From Apostichopus japonicus (lineage: Eukaryota; Echinodermata; Holothuroidea; Aspidochirotida; Stichopodidae): 64,000 nucleotides of DNA. Each line of letters begins with the position of its first letter. Within the stretch, counting starts at the first letter, position 1. The DNA is taken from NCBI RefSeq assembly GCF_037975245.1, contig NC_092569.1, positions 2,769,501 to 2,833,500 of the forward strand, written 5' to 3'. Positions 1 to 13,900 of the stretch are shown piece after piece. Made by a program: the position numbers and the translations under genes. The notes under the pieces were generated by a model. That model saw only the letters and a list, made by a program, of their open reading frames with translations, was not told the DNA's origin and did not search any database.

Positions 1-570
1 TTTACAAGAAGAAATCTAAATGATGAGGGGAGTTTAATAAATGAAGGTCATTTGTGGTCAACATCTAGGTATCTGACCTAAGGATGAGATCAACAATTTT
101 ATAGATTCTTGACAGCCAATGAAAGGATTTCAACTTCATACAAAACAAAAAGGACAAAATGTTTAACAAGGGACACGTAATCAGTCTTGAAGGTGAAAGA
201 TGGATGGATGCAAACTTGTGATCAAAATTAAAGAAGAAAAAGAAGAAGAATATCAGTAATAATTGTAAAGTTGTTGCAATGTCCTAATTTCTGTCCTGGC
301 TCTCTTCCCCTGATTTGTAATTATTTTAAGTACGCAGGAGATTTAAGTTTAACAAAATAGCGACAAGTGAGTAAGACTAGTTTGAAAATGGACGATACAT
401 TACCGACTACAAGTATAGAGAAAACCTTAAAAAAATAAGAAATATTAAAGAATATTGTCTCAAAACTTGACAAATCACAGAAAGGCGTACGTCCACAATT
501 ATTGTCCTTATTTCCAATTTTCGCCCCGGACAAGGATTTCAATGGGACTGGAGATGGGATAGGTGCATGG

Positions 571-610
571 AGGGGGAGGGAAAGGGAAAGGAGGGGGTGG
601 GGGTGGGGTG
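571..610 (+). repeat. G-run tract, potential G-quadruplex
   Basis: At least four runs of three or more G are separated by short loops of A or T (AGGGGGAGGG, then GGGGGTGGGGGTGGGG). This meets the usual G-quadruplex sequence pattern on the plus strand. It is one of many similar tracts in the window. Structure is inferred from pattern only. Confidence 0.6.
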
Positions 611-3120
611 TAACCATTGCTAATCCTAATCCTACCCATCTCTTATCCTATGCTAATGCTGAAACTCTATCAAACAGCAGATCCTTAAAAAAAAAATATA
701 TCCATTAGTTGATTTGTAACTGCAATTCACGCAACTGATCTTAACAGAGTAGTAGACACCATTATGCTTCGCCTTATTCCAACCAGGCCCTGCCAGTTGC
801 AAAATCATCTGATCTTTGAGGTTCCTCACATGCCTTCGATCCTGCCCATAAGCCTGATCTTTTTATTCATCTCATCAAGAGATTTTAAGATTTTGTCTGT
901 CTTCATCTGAGTAAAGGCAACGAGGTCTTTGACGATAAAAAATATATACTGTATATATAAAAAAAAAAACAAAGACTTTAAGAAGGTTTTAATTGGTGAT
1001 ACCTCAAATCAAGAGCATTTCACTCAAATTTTGCAAAGGTCAAAGAGGCTGTGGGGGGGAGGTTACAGGGGGTGAAGGAGGGGTGCAATCCATGGTCGTA
1101 CTATACTGGGGCTTTCCTTATAGCACATAGTACAGTAGACAACATAATTAGATGATAATTCCCATGAGTAATGTTGAGTGTATCAATGGGCAGTTTCGTT
1201 GCCAGGAGGGTCAGTCAGTGCATAGTCAAACGGTATTGCTGATAAATTATCCTTATAGAGTAAACAATGCCACCTTCCACCCCAATTCTAATATGCAAAC
1301 TTACGTAGACTGCTAGACCTAGGGAATATACATCTCTCGATCTTTAATAGTACAATAACATGCTGTCAGACCAAAAACTGCTTTCCAAATGAACACAACT
1401 ATTTCAAAGTGCATTTGTGTTTTGTTTTTTTTTCCTTCCATGCTAAAGTTGCACCAACTGGTACCTACAGTACAGAGATGGGGGGTCTGTAACACTTGTT
1501 GCTATGGTAATGGAATTACAGCGAGTCATCCAACAAATTACTAGGGGGCACACAGAAACGTTCAAAGTACATCCCGATAACTGCTCAAAAATATTTTGCA
1601 AAAAACCACTTCGTCTAAATCCAGATGGGCATTAACTACCTTGTCGTGCCCAGTGGAAATCACTTTCCCGCGTAGGCCGAAACCTTGAAACTAAATTTAT
1701 ATCGACAAATCCTTTTCTGATATTCCCGCATGTCTAAGCTTCTAAGCCTGACTGACGGTCTGTAACTGCTTGACTTAAGAGTGACGATGTCCAGTACGCA
1801 GCTGACCAGCCTAGAAGTAATGACCAGAGACCCCAACGGAAAAAACCAATAGAGAATCTCCCACCTACCCCCCTCCCCACCCCCCAACCAATTATAATTT
1901 GAGTTATTGTGCAACCTAAACAGCCTGTAAATTGAAGCAACGTTTCATGGTCCGTAAGAACTATCTGTAATCTATCAGCCTAGGTGGGTTTAGTTTTGAA
2001 ATGACAAATTAAGGGAAAAGTGATGATCAATAGGTCTTGTTGAAGGAATTCATAGATTTCTGTCCCATCCAGTCACACCACCACCTGAAGGTTTTCTGCG
2101 AAGAAAACTGATTACTTTTCTCTTGCCTCAATTTGGGAAGTTATATGATAGAAAACACACTGAGAAAGTTCCATCAACCCAGAAAAAGTGATATTACTCG
2201 CAAGTTGATAACATCACGAATGTCTCTAATAACCAAGAGAAAAAAAAAGAGGGAGTGAAAAAAAAAATGGGTAGACCTAGTTTGCTAGGTTCTTGGGGGC
2301 AGTAACCTTCCTATTAACAGGATAAAAATTTTGACTTTTGATTTCTAGTAAATTTTCTCAAAATCTCTCAAGAATTTAGTTTGGTTTTTGTTTCCTTATA
2401 TGAGAATTACATTGCACTCTCTGGTTTGTCATCCCTTATATTGCAAATATGGAATACATCCAACATTTTTAATAAATCTGTATTCCGCATTAAATGGAGG
2501 TTTTGATAGCAATCATGAAATTCCATATGCTCATTTATTCACGTCTCAAAACTCCATTGGAAATAATCTCAGCATATAACCATGCAGACACAATGAGAAG
2601 GTTAGAAACATAATTTTCGTGAACACTACACTGTATTGGAACATGCTACAGTTCTGCCCTTCATGAAAATTTGATGAAAACTATAAATAGGGAACAATTT
2701 CTTGGAATGTTTGCCACCTTTCAGAAGAGAATAAGTTTATGGGTTATCAAACTGATTTTTTTTTTTTATTTTACGGCATATTTTCACATTTGGTCAGATC
2801 AAACCTAACCAAGGAAGAAAAAAGATTTGGAAAAAAAAAAAAAAAAAAATCTTAACTATGAACTACTTACATTATTTGACATGGAAACTGATGTGAGTCA
2901 CATAGCTTACATAACAAAACTATAGTATTATGGGAATTTATTAATTTGAATGTTGTAAGCAAGTTTTTATCTGATTTCTTGAAGGGAACTATTAAAATCA
3001 AGTACTTCACTAACTCTCAAATTAAGTCCTGCTAACTTTTCCAATGGACTATCACTAAGCTGTACTAATGTAACGAAAAAAATATTTCTGACAAACAACA
3101 CACACTCCATCTCCTCATGC

Positions 3121-3180
3121 CACCTCCTCTCCCCCTCCCCCCTCCCCTTCCCCTCCACATCCCCTCCCTCCCCCTTCCTT
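3121..3180 (-). repeat. C-rich polypyrimidine tract (G-runs on minus strand)
   Basis: About 60 bp of almost pure pyrimidine made of CCCCCTCCCC-like steps. The minus strand is a run of G blocks separated by A, so a G-quadruplex on the minus strand or a triplex is possible. The tract lies in AT-rich unique DNA. Confidence 0.55.
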
Positions 3181-5300
3181 GTTAACTTTGTAAACTTGAC
3201 ATGAATTGACATCATATTGATCTCCTTTGTTTCAGATAATGTTTCCAGTCAATCAAGATCAAAAGTGGAGCAAGAAATTCAAATAAATGGTCCACGATAG
3301 AAACATTTGTAACATAATTTTTCTTCTCTCTCTTTCTCTCATTTTGCTTTGGTCTTCGTTTATTATTTTTTTACAATTTCTGATAGATAACCTTATACCA
3401 AACAATCATCAAAAAATTGCACAATAAGGTCCCTCCATGTTTATTTTTTTAGCTAAATAATAGTTTTTTTCTTTCTTTTTTTTTCACATAATTTTACATG
3501 TGTGGCAAAGTACCATGAATGATGATTTGGACAACATCTGACTATATATATATATTTTTTTTAATTCATAAAAATCCTGCTACTAAAATAATTAATAACT
3601 TCAGAAATTATGAAATGTCAGTGAGAATCCAGCAATCCCTCTAGAAACGCGAGACATTTATATCATCAACGACAGTAATCGTCGCTCTCAAGACCACCAG
3701 AGCAATTTTGATGTTACCGCTGTTGTTTTGATAATGAAGTAAACAATTCCTCCTGTGTGTACTACCCCTCGGCATATCAACAGATCTTGTTCAGTCAGTT
3801 GTGGTAACAAGTTTAACTGATTTCCCATTCAATTGCTCTGCCGTGGTCGATGCATGTTACATTCCTCTATAGCGCACCCACCTACACTGCCTTTCTCCGT
3901 AGGTGATGGAACAAACTAATCCACACCCTTCCGCCTGGCTTCATTTCTAACACAATTTAGAGTCCGATTGGTTAATCTGGGATTTGAAATAATATTCCAG
4001 TTCATTGGTTTGACATGAACAAAGTTTCTGTATCTTTTTAGAACAAAACCAATAAAAGCTACAGTAATAACATGAGCTGTGTCTCAGAGATCTGCAGCAT
4101 TTTTTCAATTTTTTTTTTTAATTTGGTGAGTTTTTATGAATAATGTATCTGGCAACAGCAGAATTTTTGTGGGTTAGTCCTCATCATAGCAATGGAACTG
4201 ACAAATTTGTTGTTTCCTTTTCTACTGTAACGATCATTTATCAACAAAGGAAAATAATTCTTTTACGAAACAAGTTTGCATATATATATAGTGATGAAAT
4301 TTCACATGACAAGGAACTTGGAAGCTAGCTGAGCATATGTGCTCCAAATGTCCCACCTATCAAGGGACAGATCACGGGCAATTTTATTGTAGGAATGTCA
4401 AACTAATTGAGAAGGACGAATGCTTGCCATAATGGCTTCACATACCATGTACAAAGGACCCACTTCCTGAGGTAATTAGCAAGGGCTTTTCCGGTTCATA
4501 TAGTTTTTACATACACATAACTATGTGTCTAGAGTTAGTAACAACATATTGAGATCAGGCTTTCAAATATTTTTTTTACTGCGACCGGAATATAACAGTA
4601 CGTGGGTAAACAGTACATGTTACAGTGCATGCACTCTCCACATCAGAACAGCCAATAGCAGCTAATAAAAGCTACCATTGTATGTACACCTATAGCCTAT
4701 GACGCGTCAATTTGTCGTTGCAAATATTGGTGGCAGCAAATCATTATTACCAGATATATATATTGCAGGGTACCATCAAAAGTAGAATATTTAGCATCTT
4801 GATAGCAACTATGATTCGAATTTGCATGCAGTCCACCTCTCCCCCCCCACCCCGAATGTACCCCAGCCCTGCCATGACATCAATAACTACAATGTCTTGC
4901 AAATGGAACACAAAATTTGTGTGTCATAATTTCATTCTACAATGTGTTTGCAGAGGAAAGAGACCAAAACAAGACCTGAATTAAATCAAATAAAAAAAAA
5001 TGAAACATGACTTGATTCAGTCGAGTTCTTCAACAACCAACCAATATGTTATAATAACTAACTCTTGCGTCAGTGACATTAAGATTTCCATCCAACTGTG
5101 GCTTACATGGGTATACTGCATGCATGCTCGTCGCACACACAAACCCGCCCACACAGATACACACACACACACATGTTGATCATTTATTTATTCCATGAAT
5201 CCTAACACTAAGCCCAACAAACTGAGGCCAATCTGTATCATTCTGCTGCAATGCATATCAAGTTCATATGTTACAGCCATGTTACCTTCCACAATATATT

Positions 5301-6110
5301 CATAATGTAGCTCTAGCATGAGGTCCTTTGTATTTAAGATGAGAGTAACCCCCGCCGTACATAACGTACGGCGTTATACTCACTCGCCATGTGCAGCAGT
5401 GTATAGATTTCACCATCGCTCTGACATAATACCCTCATCCCTCTGGGACTCCTTATACCGTAGCAGCAGACGTAGGACAGAAGCCCTTACGACAACAAGA
5501 TAAGGAAAACTGTAACACAAGATGCCCGACTACGTTTCCGTCGGTAACGCGCACACTTAATACACTTGGGTGGGGCCCAAAGGACCGAATTACAGCAGTT
5601 TGTAGCTCACTAATTTATAGACTGACACTGCTTCCACAAATGGTTAACACTCATTCCATCCACATAGACATGAGCCATAAATGACGTCGACTGACAATAG
5701 CTGTCAAACCCAGAGGTCTTTTTGGACATCGGCAGACGTATTATGGGGCCTGGGAGGTCCGTCCACATGGTGAAAAATGTAAGGAAAAGTTAAGCAATAA
5801 CTTCACACTGTGGGCAAAACAGTACAAAATAATGGACATAAACACATTCTCTGTCTGGAGAGAAGGTGAATTTTTCCCCCCCTTTTTTTAACGTCTTGAG
5901 CGCCGTTGATATATATGACTAACGACAGGTCTGTGCAGTGCCGCTGTTCAACGCACTTTGATTTGTAATCAGTCGGGACGCGAGCGGTCACGTATTTAAT
6001 GGTCCATTCCGTTGGATAAAATACTCTCCAGTATATAGCCGAACCCCTTTGCTTTAAATGGATCACCCTTTGGTGTTTTTTCTTTAGAACTACACAGCCT
6101 GCCACCAATT
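5301..6110. other. CpG-dense block, function unknown
   Basis: CpG dinucleotides are clearly denser than in the flanking AT-rich DNA, for example around 5340-5400, 5520-5560 and 5890-6010. A short plus-strand ORF (5318-5503) and a 101-codon minus-strand ORF (5803-6108) lie here, but neither shows a domain I recognise. It could be a promoter or first-exon region, or a young transposon fragment that has not lost its CpGs. Nothing in the sequence decides between these. Confidence 0.3.
5353..5373. repeat. Perfect GC-rich palindrome (8-bp arms, 5-bp loop)
   Basis: CGCCGTAC at 5353-5360 and GTACGGCG at 5366-5373 are exact reverse complements separated by ATAAC. The arms are GC-rich while the surroundings are AT-rich. 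It could be a hairpin, a dyad binding site or part of a transposon end. Confidence 0.75.
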
Positions 6111-6185
6111 TTGAAAGATACGGCGAGAAAATATCAAAAAGGCAATGTATTGTAAAACTGACGTAAAGTCAATGCTACTATTTGC

Positions 6186-6217
6186 ACCCCCCCTCCCCCT
6201 CCCCCTCCCCCTCCCTC
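6186..6217 (-). repeat. (CCCCCT)n tract
   Basis: Four to five near-perfect CCCCCT hexamers. The minus strand is (AGGGGG)n, a canonical G-quadruplex-forming repeat. Confidence 0.7.
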
Positions 6218-9200
6218 AAGACAAATATGTTCCAGGTAAATGCCATTATAAAGAGAAAAAAATCTGTGGAAGAAGATCCTTCTTTCCATTTGCTTAGGCC
6301 ACTACATTCCACACTAATTTGTGCGTTAGGCAACCTGAAATACCATTAATAAATTTACCATCAACTGCAGCATCCCACTCAATTTCTTGCAAGTAATTCT
6401 CATTATTGCAAAACTACGATATCAAATGTAACTGATAACATTCCTTTCTTCTATATGCTATGCTTAGGCCGCTAAACAACCTACATTCTTTGTACGTTAG
6501 GCTACCCATGTTTGTCCGAGGACATGTAATGCCATATCTTCTCTCAGGCTTTAAAAAAAAAAAAAATGTTGTGTGACAAAGTCCCTCCAGCATCTCATAC
6601 CATTTGTAAGTGGTCTGGAATGTTACCCTTGTTAAAATTCTCCAAAAACTTGGACTTTGGCAATTTTTTCCCCCCCTGTGACGAATCGTCCTTGAGTTGT
6701 AACAATACATGCTTTAGGCTTTATGAAAATGCAAATAACATTTGTGACAAATTGTATCTTCCCTTTTGAATAAATGATGTCTCTGTAATGGAGCGAATAA
6801 AGTAATAAAATAAAATAATCATAAATAAAATGATGCCACTGTCCCAGCCTCATACTCCTCTTCAAAACAGTCGTCGTGACAAATAATTAAAAATTAATTT
6901 CTTCCCCATAAAGGTGGGATGGGGTTTTCCCCCAGGTTGGGTGCACAGAAGTTTTTGAGGAAATACTTGAATACGGATGCATTCGACCCCAGATCCTACT
7001 TTCACCTGTAAACTATATAATATATAAAATATATTAAAAAAAAAAAACTTTCCCGAAGCACTGAAAGGGAAAGTCCAATTAAAGAAAAAAGAAAAAAAAG
7101 ACAGTTTACAGTAGATAGAACACAGAAAATATTTGGATTTATAACCTAAATCTTCACCTAATTCATGTGGATATATCATCTGAAGGAAAGAGTTTAACTG
7201 GAAGGTAGCTTTCAGGGTCAAGCAGAGATAGAAGGGAGAGAGTGAGAGAGAGTGGCAAAACCAGAAACACCTTTGATGGCTTAAAGGGGGGGGGCGCGAC
7301 TGGATATGACAAAATATTATATCTTGAAAGTACTAAAATTCATTGAAGGTTGCCTAATTCCTCAGACAATGTCCCCACGATAATGTGAGAAAACTCCCCA
7401 TTTTAACAAAAAAACTTACAAATACCAGGCTAAAAGAAACTTGGTAAATATTCTAAATAGTGTTCACTACTTGTGAAAGTTTTTAATTTCACAATTTCGT
7501 CTCTCAATGATTGTCAAAACAGAAATAAAAAATGTTTTTGACTTCTAAACATTTTGCAATGCTTGACAAGATATATAAGCAAAGACATGTATCACTTGTG
7601 TAATTAACACGTAATTAATCAACCCATAAAAATATAGATTTTATGTTTTTTTTTCTCAAATATCCTGAATTTAATACTTTGTATTCACACTTTAAGCTTT
7701 GATCTAGATGCATGAATCTAGCCTTGCCCAAAGCAAACATATTAGCATTCATTTTAATATTTCACTTTTTAAAAGTGTGATCAACATGTCTCGAAGATGT
7801 TGCCCTTAGAAATGGGGAATCGAGACATGAAATATGGAATATATCTCACACATTGATGCATCAAATATTAATTGTGACATAACATGATTGGGAGAAATAC
7901 AGCAGTCGCCAATTATCACCATTTATGGGGAGGACAATTTGGATGTTTGCAATTAGAAAAGAATTTTGAATCAAAAATTTTGATCCTACATACTTGAGAT
8001 TAATTCTTTTTCTTTGTCTTTGCTTAAAGTAAATGTGTCATTTTCTAAATATTATAACCCTAAATTGCCATCACACCAATAATAAAAATATTTAAGGAAA
8101 AAAATAAAATATCCAAGAAATTAGTTTTGTCATACATATAAGGGCATATATATATCAATAACTGATTCAACATTTTAGAATTGGGAATCCATTTTTACTG
8201 CTAACATTTGAATCCATTTCTGATTTCACTTCTTATTAATCTTCGGAGATTTTGTTTGGTATTAATTCAAGGTCTAGCTAATAAGTCGAATTATAACTAC
8301 AAGACTATGTTACACTGCCTCTCAAGCAATACACAATCAGTACCAACTCACAACAGTACAAAGAACTAATGAATACTGAAGTGTGCTTTCTTAAAACTGA
8401 TTCCATTAATTGGGAAAATCCTGTAAACTGGAGAAATTGTCAAATTTGCTTTTCTTCCCTGGAGGCCATAGCCTCTAGCGTACCCCCACAAATACTCGTC
8501 CTGGACTGGGGCCTCCCAGGAAAATTTACGGAACTAATTTAAATCTTAACTTTCCGTCCTCCACAAAGTCTGGAAAAGAAATCTCCACGGCAGTGAATAA
8601 CGACAACATTAAAAAAGAAAAACAGAAAAAAAAAAAAAGCAAGGCAATATCGCAATAAGTGTTCCCAAATAACCACCATTCCAGATTTCCAGTTTTAATA
8701 ACCTTTCACGATTAAGAAAAGAGAGTAAATAAATAAAAAAATATCCCGTCATGAACAGAACAATATTATATAAATCACAACATTCATTGCCAATGGGGAA
8801 AAGAAAGTTCTGTGGTATAATTGAAGAAAATTATCCCCCGAGTGAAAAATTTGCCTTTCACCTTTTGAGCAAAGTCTGTGGTGTAAAGATTGTTGATTTT
8901 TTAATGAAGGCAAAATCACAAAAGAAAAGAAGAAAAAAAATTATAAAAGAAGCAAAAATGTGACAATATGCATGCTACAAGCTAAGCATCTGGAATTTTC
9001 TCATCCATGTTTTGTTTCAAATAATGCAAAGTTTGGTCGTAAACCCACTTCCTATCTAGATCAATTTCTATAGGAAATCACATACAGATCTGTAATCAAT
9101 ATTAAAGCCATTATTCTGTCAGTAAAACATAGTGCTTTGCCCTTCCTTAAGGCCTCCCACCCCCTTCCCCCATGCCCAAGTTCTAACCATATTCCTGGTT

Positions 9201-9703
9201 TGAAGTCAATATTATAAATACAGGCATCAACAGGTCTACAAAAATAGACATCAAACAGAAGTTGATTCATCTGGTTGCCTAGATTAACTTCTTCCCTCTT
9301 TCAGATACTTCCAACTAAAAATTAATTTTGCTTTATAACATTTTTTTTTGGCAATTTTTTTTTTTTGGCAATTTTTTTTTTCACCAAAGATGTCTAAAAC
9401 TCTTACCACAATTTTCAAACAAACATTTGACATATCTCTTAACTGTCTGACAGCTTCACATTTATTTACATCTACCTATCAAAAATATTGGAGCTAATTG
9501 TGCCGTTTCGTCAGACACAGGACAGACCTCGAAGGGGTTTAATAAACTACAGTACAAGACTACGACCGGATAATGGTGGAATATGTTTATGAAATGCAGT
9601 TTCATTTATTTCATGATATTTATAATATAGAACCATGATATTTTAACAGAGGCAGGGACATTTATCGAGTAAAAATTTGACACACCTAACGAGTCATCAG
9701 AAT
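6218..9703. other. Unique AT-rich non-coding DNA
   Basis: No gene or mobile element is recognised. Several ORFs of 60-119 codons occur, but they are low-complexity or lack any domain pattern. A short T-rich repeat containing GGCAA about every 21 bp is at about 9341-9382, and there is a G-run at about 7287-7296. Confidence 0.55.
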
Positions 9704-9888
9704 ACTAATGCATGTGCACTCACAAAACTAGGAAATAAAGTTATACACCAAGGATACCTTACCGAAGTAACAAGTGATTATAAACTGCGCACAGGAGTAC
9801 TTATGCATGGGCACTCACAAGACTTAGAAGTGTTAAACAGCAAGGATACCTTACCAAAGTAAAGAGTGATTATAAACTGTGCACAGGA
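9704..9888. repeat. Two-copy direct tandem repeat, ~95 bp
   Basis: Copy 1 is about 9704-9796 and copy 2 about 9799-9888. Both contain GATACCTTACC followed by AGTGATTATAAACTG and end in GCACAGGA. Copies differ by scattered substitutions and small indels, so the duplication is not recent. The short ORF spanning it is a by-product of the repeat. Confidence 0.75.
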
Positions 9889-10328
9889 AATGAGAGGCTA
9901 TCGATACATCCCTCCTACAAACCTTCTACCTTTTTTATGTAAATCAAAAAAACTGGGGAGAATTGTTCCGCTTTGCACCATTTCTACTGCAGTGATTTAT
10001 TTATTTATTCATTTTACTTACTCTTTTTTTTTTACATTATTTACATTAATGTTATAGATCTCTCAGATTAGAAAACTACAGTACAGTAACGCCTTATTTC
10101 ATACAAAGACAAAATTCCTCCAAGGCCCTCCTCATAATCTTGATCGGTAACTTTAACTTTAGTAGTAAAGGAAGCAGAGTAAGACGGAAGAAGAATTGCC
10201 ACAAGTGCCTTGAAATTCTAGTGTAAATCATCACTATCAAATTGAAGGAAAGAACAATGACCTTTGAGACAATATAATTGGACGTTATATATGACGATGA
10301 TATCGTAGAATAAAGGACAACTGAAAGT

Positions 10329-10977
10329 GTAGAGCAATTAAAAGACATAGGAACTTGTAGAACAATTAAATAGACAAAGGAAATTGTAGAACAATTAAAG
10401 AGACAAAGGAAATTGTAGAACAATTAAAGAGACAAAGGAAATGGTAGAACAATTAAAGAGACAAAGGAAATGGTAGAACAATTAAAGAGACAAAGGATAT
10501 CGTAGAACAATAAAGAGATAAAGGAAATGGTAGAACAATTAAAGAGACAAAGGAAATCGTAGAACAATTAAAGAGACAAAGGCTATTGTAGAACGATAAA
10601 GAGATAAAGGAAATGGTAGACCAATAAAGAGACAAAGGCTATTGTAGAACGATAAAGAGATAAAGGAAATGGTAGAACAATTAAAGAGACAAAGGAAATT
10701 GTAGAACAATTAAAGAGACAAAGGAAATTGTAGAACAATTAAAGAGACAAAGGAAATGGTAGAACAATTAAAGAGACAAAGGATATCGTAGAACGATAAA
10801 GAGACAAAGGCTATTGTAGAACGATAAAGAGATAAAGAAAATGGTAGACCAATAAAGAGACAAAGGCTATTGTAGAACGATAAAGAGATAAAGGAAATGG
10901 TAGAACAATTACAGAGACAAAGGAAATTGTAGAACAATTAAAGAGACAAAGGAAATCGTAGAACATTTAAAGAGACA
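10329..10977. repeat. 28-bp minisatellite array (~23 copies) with higher-order structure
   Basis: About 23 units of 27-28 bp share GTAGAACAATTAAAG and GACAAAGGAAAT. Variant units carry CGATAAAGAGATAAAGG, GGCTATT or GACCAATAAAG. The same succession of variants appears beginning at about 10581 and again at about 10809, giving a higher-order period near 228 bp (about eight units). Reverse-strand ORFs with repeated SLIVL-type peptides come only from this repeat, and a unit length of 27-28 bp does not keep a reading frame. Confidence 0.9.
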
Positions 10978-13900
10978 TTTAAACAGAATGATATTATAGA
11001 GTAAACAACAACAAGATAGTAGATCACAATAAATAAAACAAGTAGCACAGTTAGGCACAAGAACACAGCAGAATATATATACAGTCAGTCCTAGGAATTT
11101 AGACAGGACCACTTTTGGGAAACACACCAACCAAATAACATAAAACAAGAGAAACAATTATGTCATAAATACAATGTAATAGGTATCCTATCAGGTTACG
11201 TACGTATAGTTTGATACCCTTTATTGGTTTAACTGCGCCCGTTTCGTATCACATATATATTATGCTATGCCTGTATGTCTAACTTTATTGGGGGAGGATG
11301 TATAGTTCGTTGAGAGAGCAGTCTTACTAACATGGAGTCATGAAACCACAACAGTTGCAACAAATATATTCAAATATCTCTTCAGACCAGAGGACGAAAA
11401 AGTGCGACTTAATCGAACTCCCAAAAATGTATCTAACTCATTAAAATATCAATAAAGGGATTTTTTTTTCGCTAAGTTTTTTTGTCACCACGGGCACTTT
11501 CGCTGGTGTTATACCTTTTATACCTATATCAAAAGCCTCTCAACTTGAAAAGATCCTTGGCAAACATTATATACCACCCCATCTCTGTAATTACATACTG
11601 TTTTTTATCGTGCTGAAACGGATGGGCGGTATATCTATGACCAAAGTGGTACTGCACTTGCCAGCAAACAGTGGTAAAGAAGGGGTCCAACAGAGGGGGG
11701 TACATTAAAACAAAACGGCTATTAAACGTCCACGCCGGCCCTTTTCCGTCTTCTGTTTTTCTCAAATTTCTTCTAATTTCAATTTCTGAAGTACTCCAGC
11801 AGGTCCGATTGCTGTCGTTAAGTTTCAATTTTCATGACGGAAAACCTTGCAATTTAGGCCACTTATCGACTATTATAACTCAAGTACTGTGACTTTGAGG
11901 TGTAACAAAAAAATGGCTCAGATCATTGGTAAAACTGTATCTAGTCTTTCACTGCTGATAGTTTTAAGAACTTTTTTGTTTTGGAGGGGGGGGAGGGGAG
12001 AGGGGAAATTATCCTGATTTTTACAATCTGGATTTGTTTTTTCTCTCGTTATAAGTAATTTTTTAGGTGGTTCATATATTTATATGTTAACAAGTAACAT
12101 CTACTTGGTGATCATTGAATTGTTTGGATTGCAAGGGCAAAGACCAAACCTTACCCCATTTTATGAGGTGATTTTGATCAGTCAAAATTCTCATTAAAAT
12201 TTTCCCCGTTTGCTGTGTGTATGTGAGTAACACTAATGAAAACAGTCGAGGGTGGAGGAGGGGCGGGCTATGAAAACAGTCGAGGGTGGGGGAGGGGCAG
12301 GCAATGAAACACTGAGAATCGTATGAAATTCATCAGTTACATTCGGTCCCGCAGCCTTCACTTGGGGGGGGGGGAATATCGTGAAAAGTACATCTCAGTA
12401 TGATCAACGGCAAGCAGATTTTGAATCAATTACTTCATAGGTTTGTAAAAGCTGTTCACCAAAGTTGCTGACCTAAAAACTGTTGTCCTATCCTATGATA
12501 AATGTTGTATTAAAACATTCCTTTTCTCTTTATTTTTGACATGATTTGAATTTATGTAGCTGTCATGCAAAAGATAAGGTAGAGACAATAAAATGAAATG
12601 ATACATTTTTATAATTTATTCATTTCTAAAATGCAACTTGTCTTATTGAGAAGTGTATAGTCAGTTCAGTCGATTCATCAGCTGTTTTCAATTTAGGAAG
12701 AGGTAAATTATATCCATTTATTCATTTTTTTTAAGCCCTATCAAACACCAGGGGATGGAGGGTTACAGGAAAATGGGACTTTCTGTTCCCTAAACTACAA
12801 AGAAACGTTAAATTCCCAATTTTTCCCAATAACCATTTACCAATTGCCGAAATGTGGGAGCCTATACATCATGAGCTATCTATGTATTATTGTGTTAGGC
12901 AATTAACAAACACAGTCATAGACAAAGCTCGAATGTGTATTTCTCTGCATATAATAACAACTCAGTCCCAGGGTATATACTCTGAGAAACAGACATCATG
13001 CCTTCACACAAATTTGACATCTACAACGAAAAAAGGAGGAAAACAGAAACGAATGTAGAGAGAGAAAAAGAGGCAGCTTAGGATATATTCAGCGAGAAAG
13101 AAAAGATCAACCGGGATAAGAATTGCAATTTTGAAGAAAAGGATTTTGTACAAAAGATAAAACAACACCGAAAGAAGGGCCAAGGAATATATATACACAC
13201 ATGGATATATATATATATATGCACACAAAAGGCCTCTGTTAAAAGATTAACTCACACTGGAATCCAAAATGCAGAGATGATGAACCATTTGGAATTGAAC
13301 TGGTGAGGATTAATATCCAGATAAGATTCCCCTCGAAGCCCTTGGCCGTTAATTGCTACCTTAACAAATGGGATAGTCCGTTAAGAGTAGACTCTCCACC
13401 AATCAGATTGTCCGTATCACCAACTTCTGCACAGAAAATGAAAAACTCACAACTTCATTCCGTATAATCACTCTCTGGTGGGGGAAGAGACTGCCATGCA
13501 GTGGCCATGTGCCGAGGTAAAGCTTTCAACGACAGGGAAGCCATGAAACTGCGTTTAACATTCTTTCCCAAGGTCCCGTGGGGGCACCCCGTAATAACCA
13601 ATTTAGAGGCAGGGTTACACTCGGACAGTCTTAACCGAGGGATGAACTTAGTCAACCCTCTCCTCATCCTCATCCTCTTCGGAAATTTCTAATCACAGGG
13701 ATAAATCGCTCGTGAATTCAGAACTCGACTCTCTGAGTCCAATTTTCAACGATAGAATTAGTATCAGAAAAATTTGGAGCAGAGCTTTTTTGTCAAAGAC
13801 ACCGTCTGGTTGCTGGCATTATATATGATAAAACCATTTCACAGCTACGACTGTTGTGCTACTAACTATCTAGAGCAATATACAGAGCACTAATTCAAAC

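Larger units (their letters stand above)
1..5300. other. Unique AT-rich non-coding DNA
   Basis: No coding region is recognisable on either strand, and the short ORFs here have no domain signature. The stretch carries poly-A and poly-T runs (for example about 2829-2850), a small TA run near 3544, a CA-rich run near 5135-5173, and G-rich or C-rich tracts at 571-610, 1052-1083, 1861-1888 and 3121-3180. It reads as intergenic or intronic sequence. Confidence 0.6.

Noticed and set aside
10094-11157. Series of minus-strand ORFs with repeated FVSLIVLQFPLSL-like peptides
   Set aside because: They are translations of the 27-28-bp minisatellite, which does not preserve a frame, and they change frame from unit to unit.
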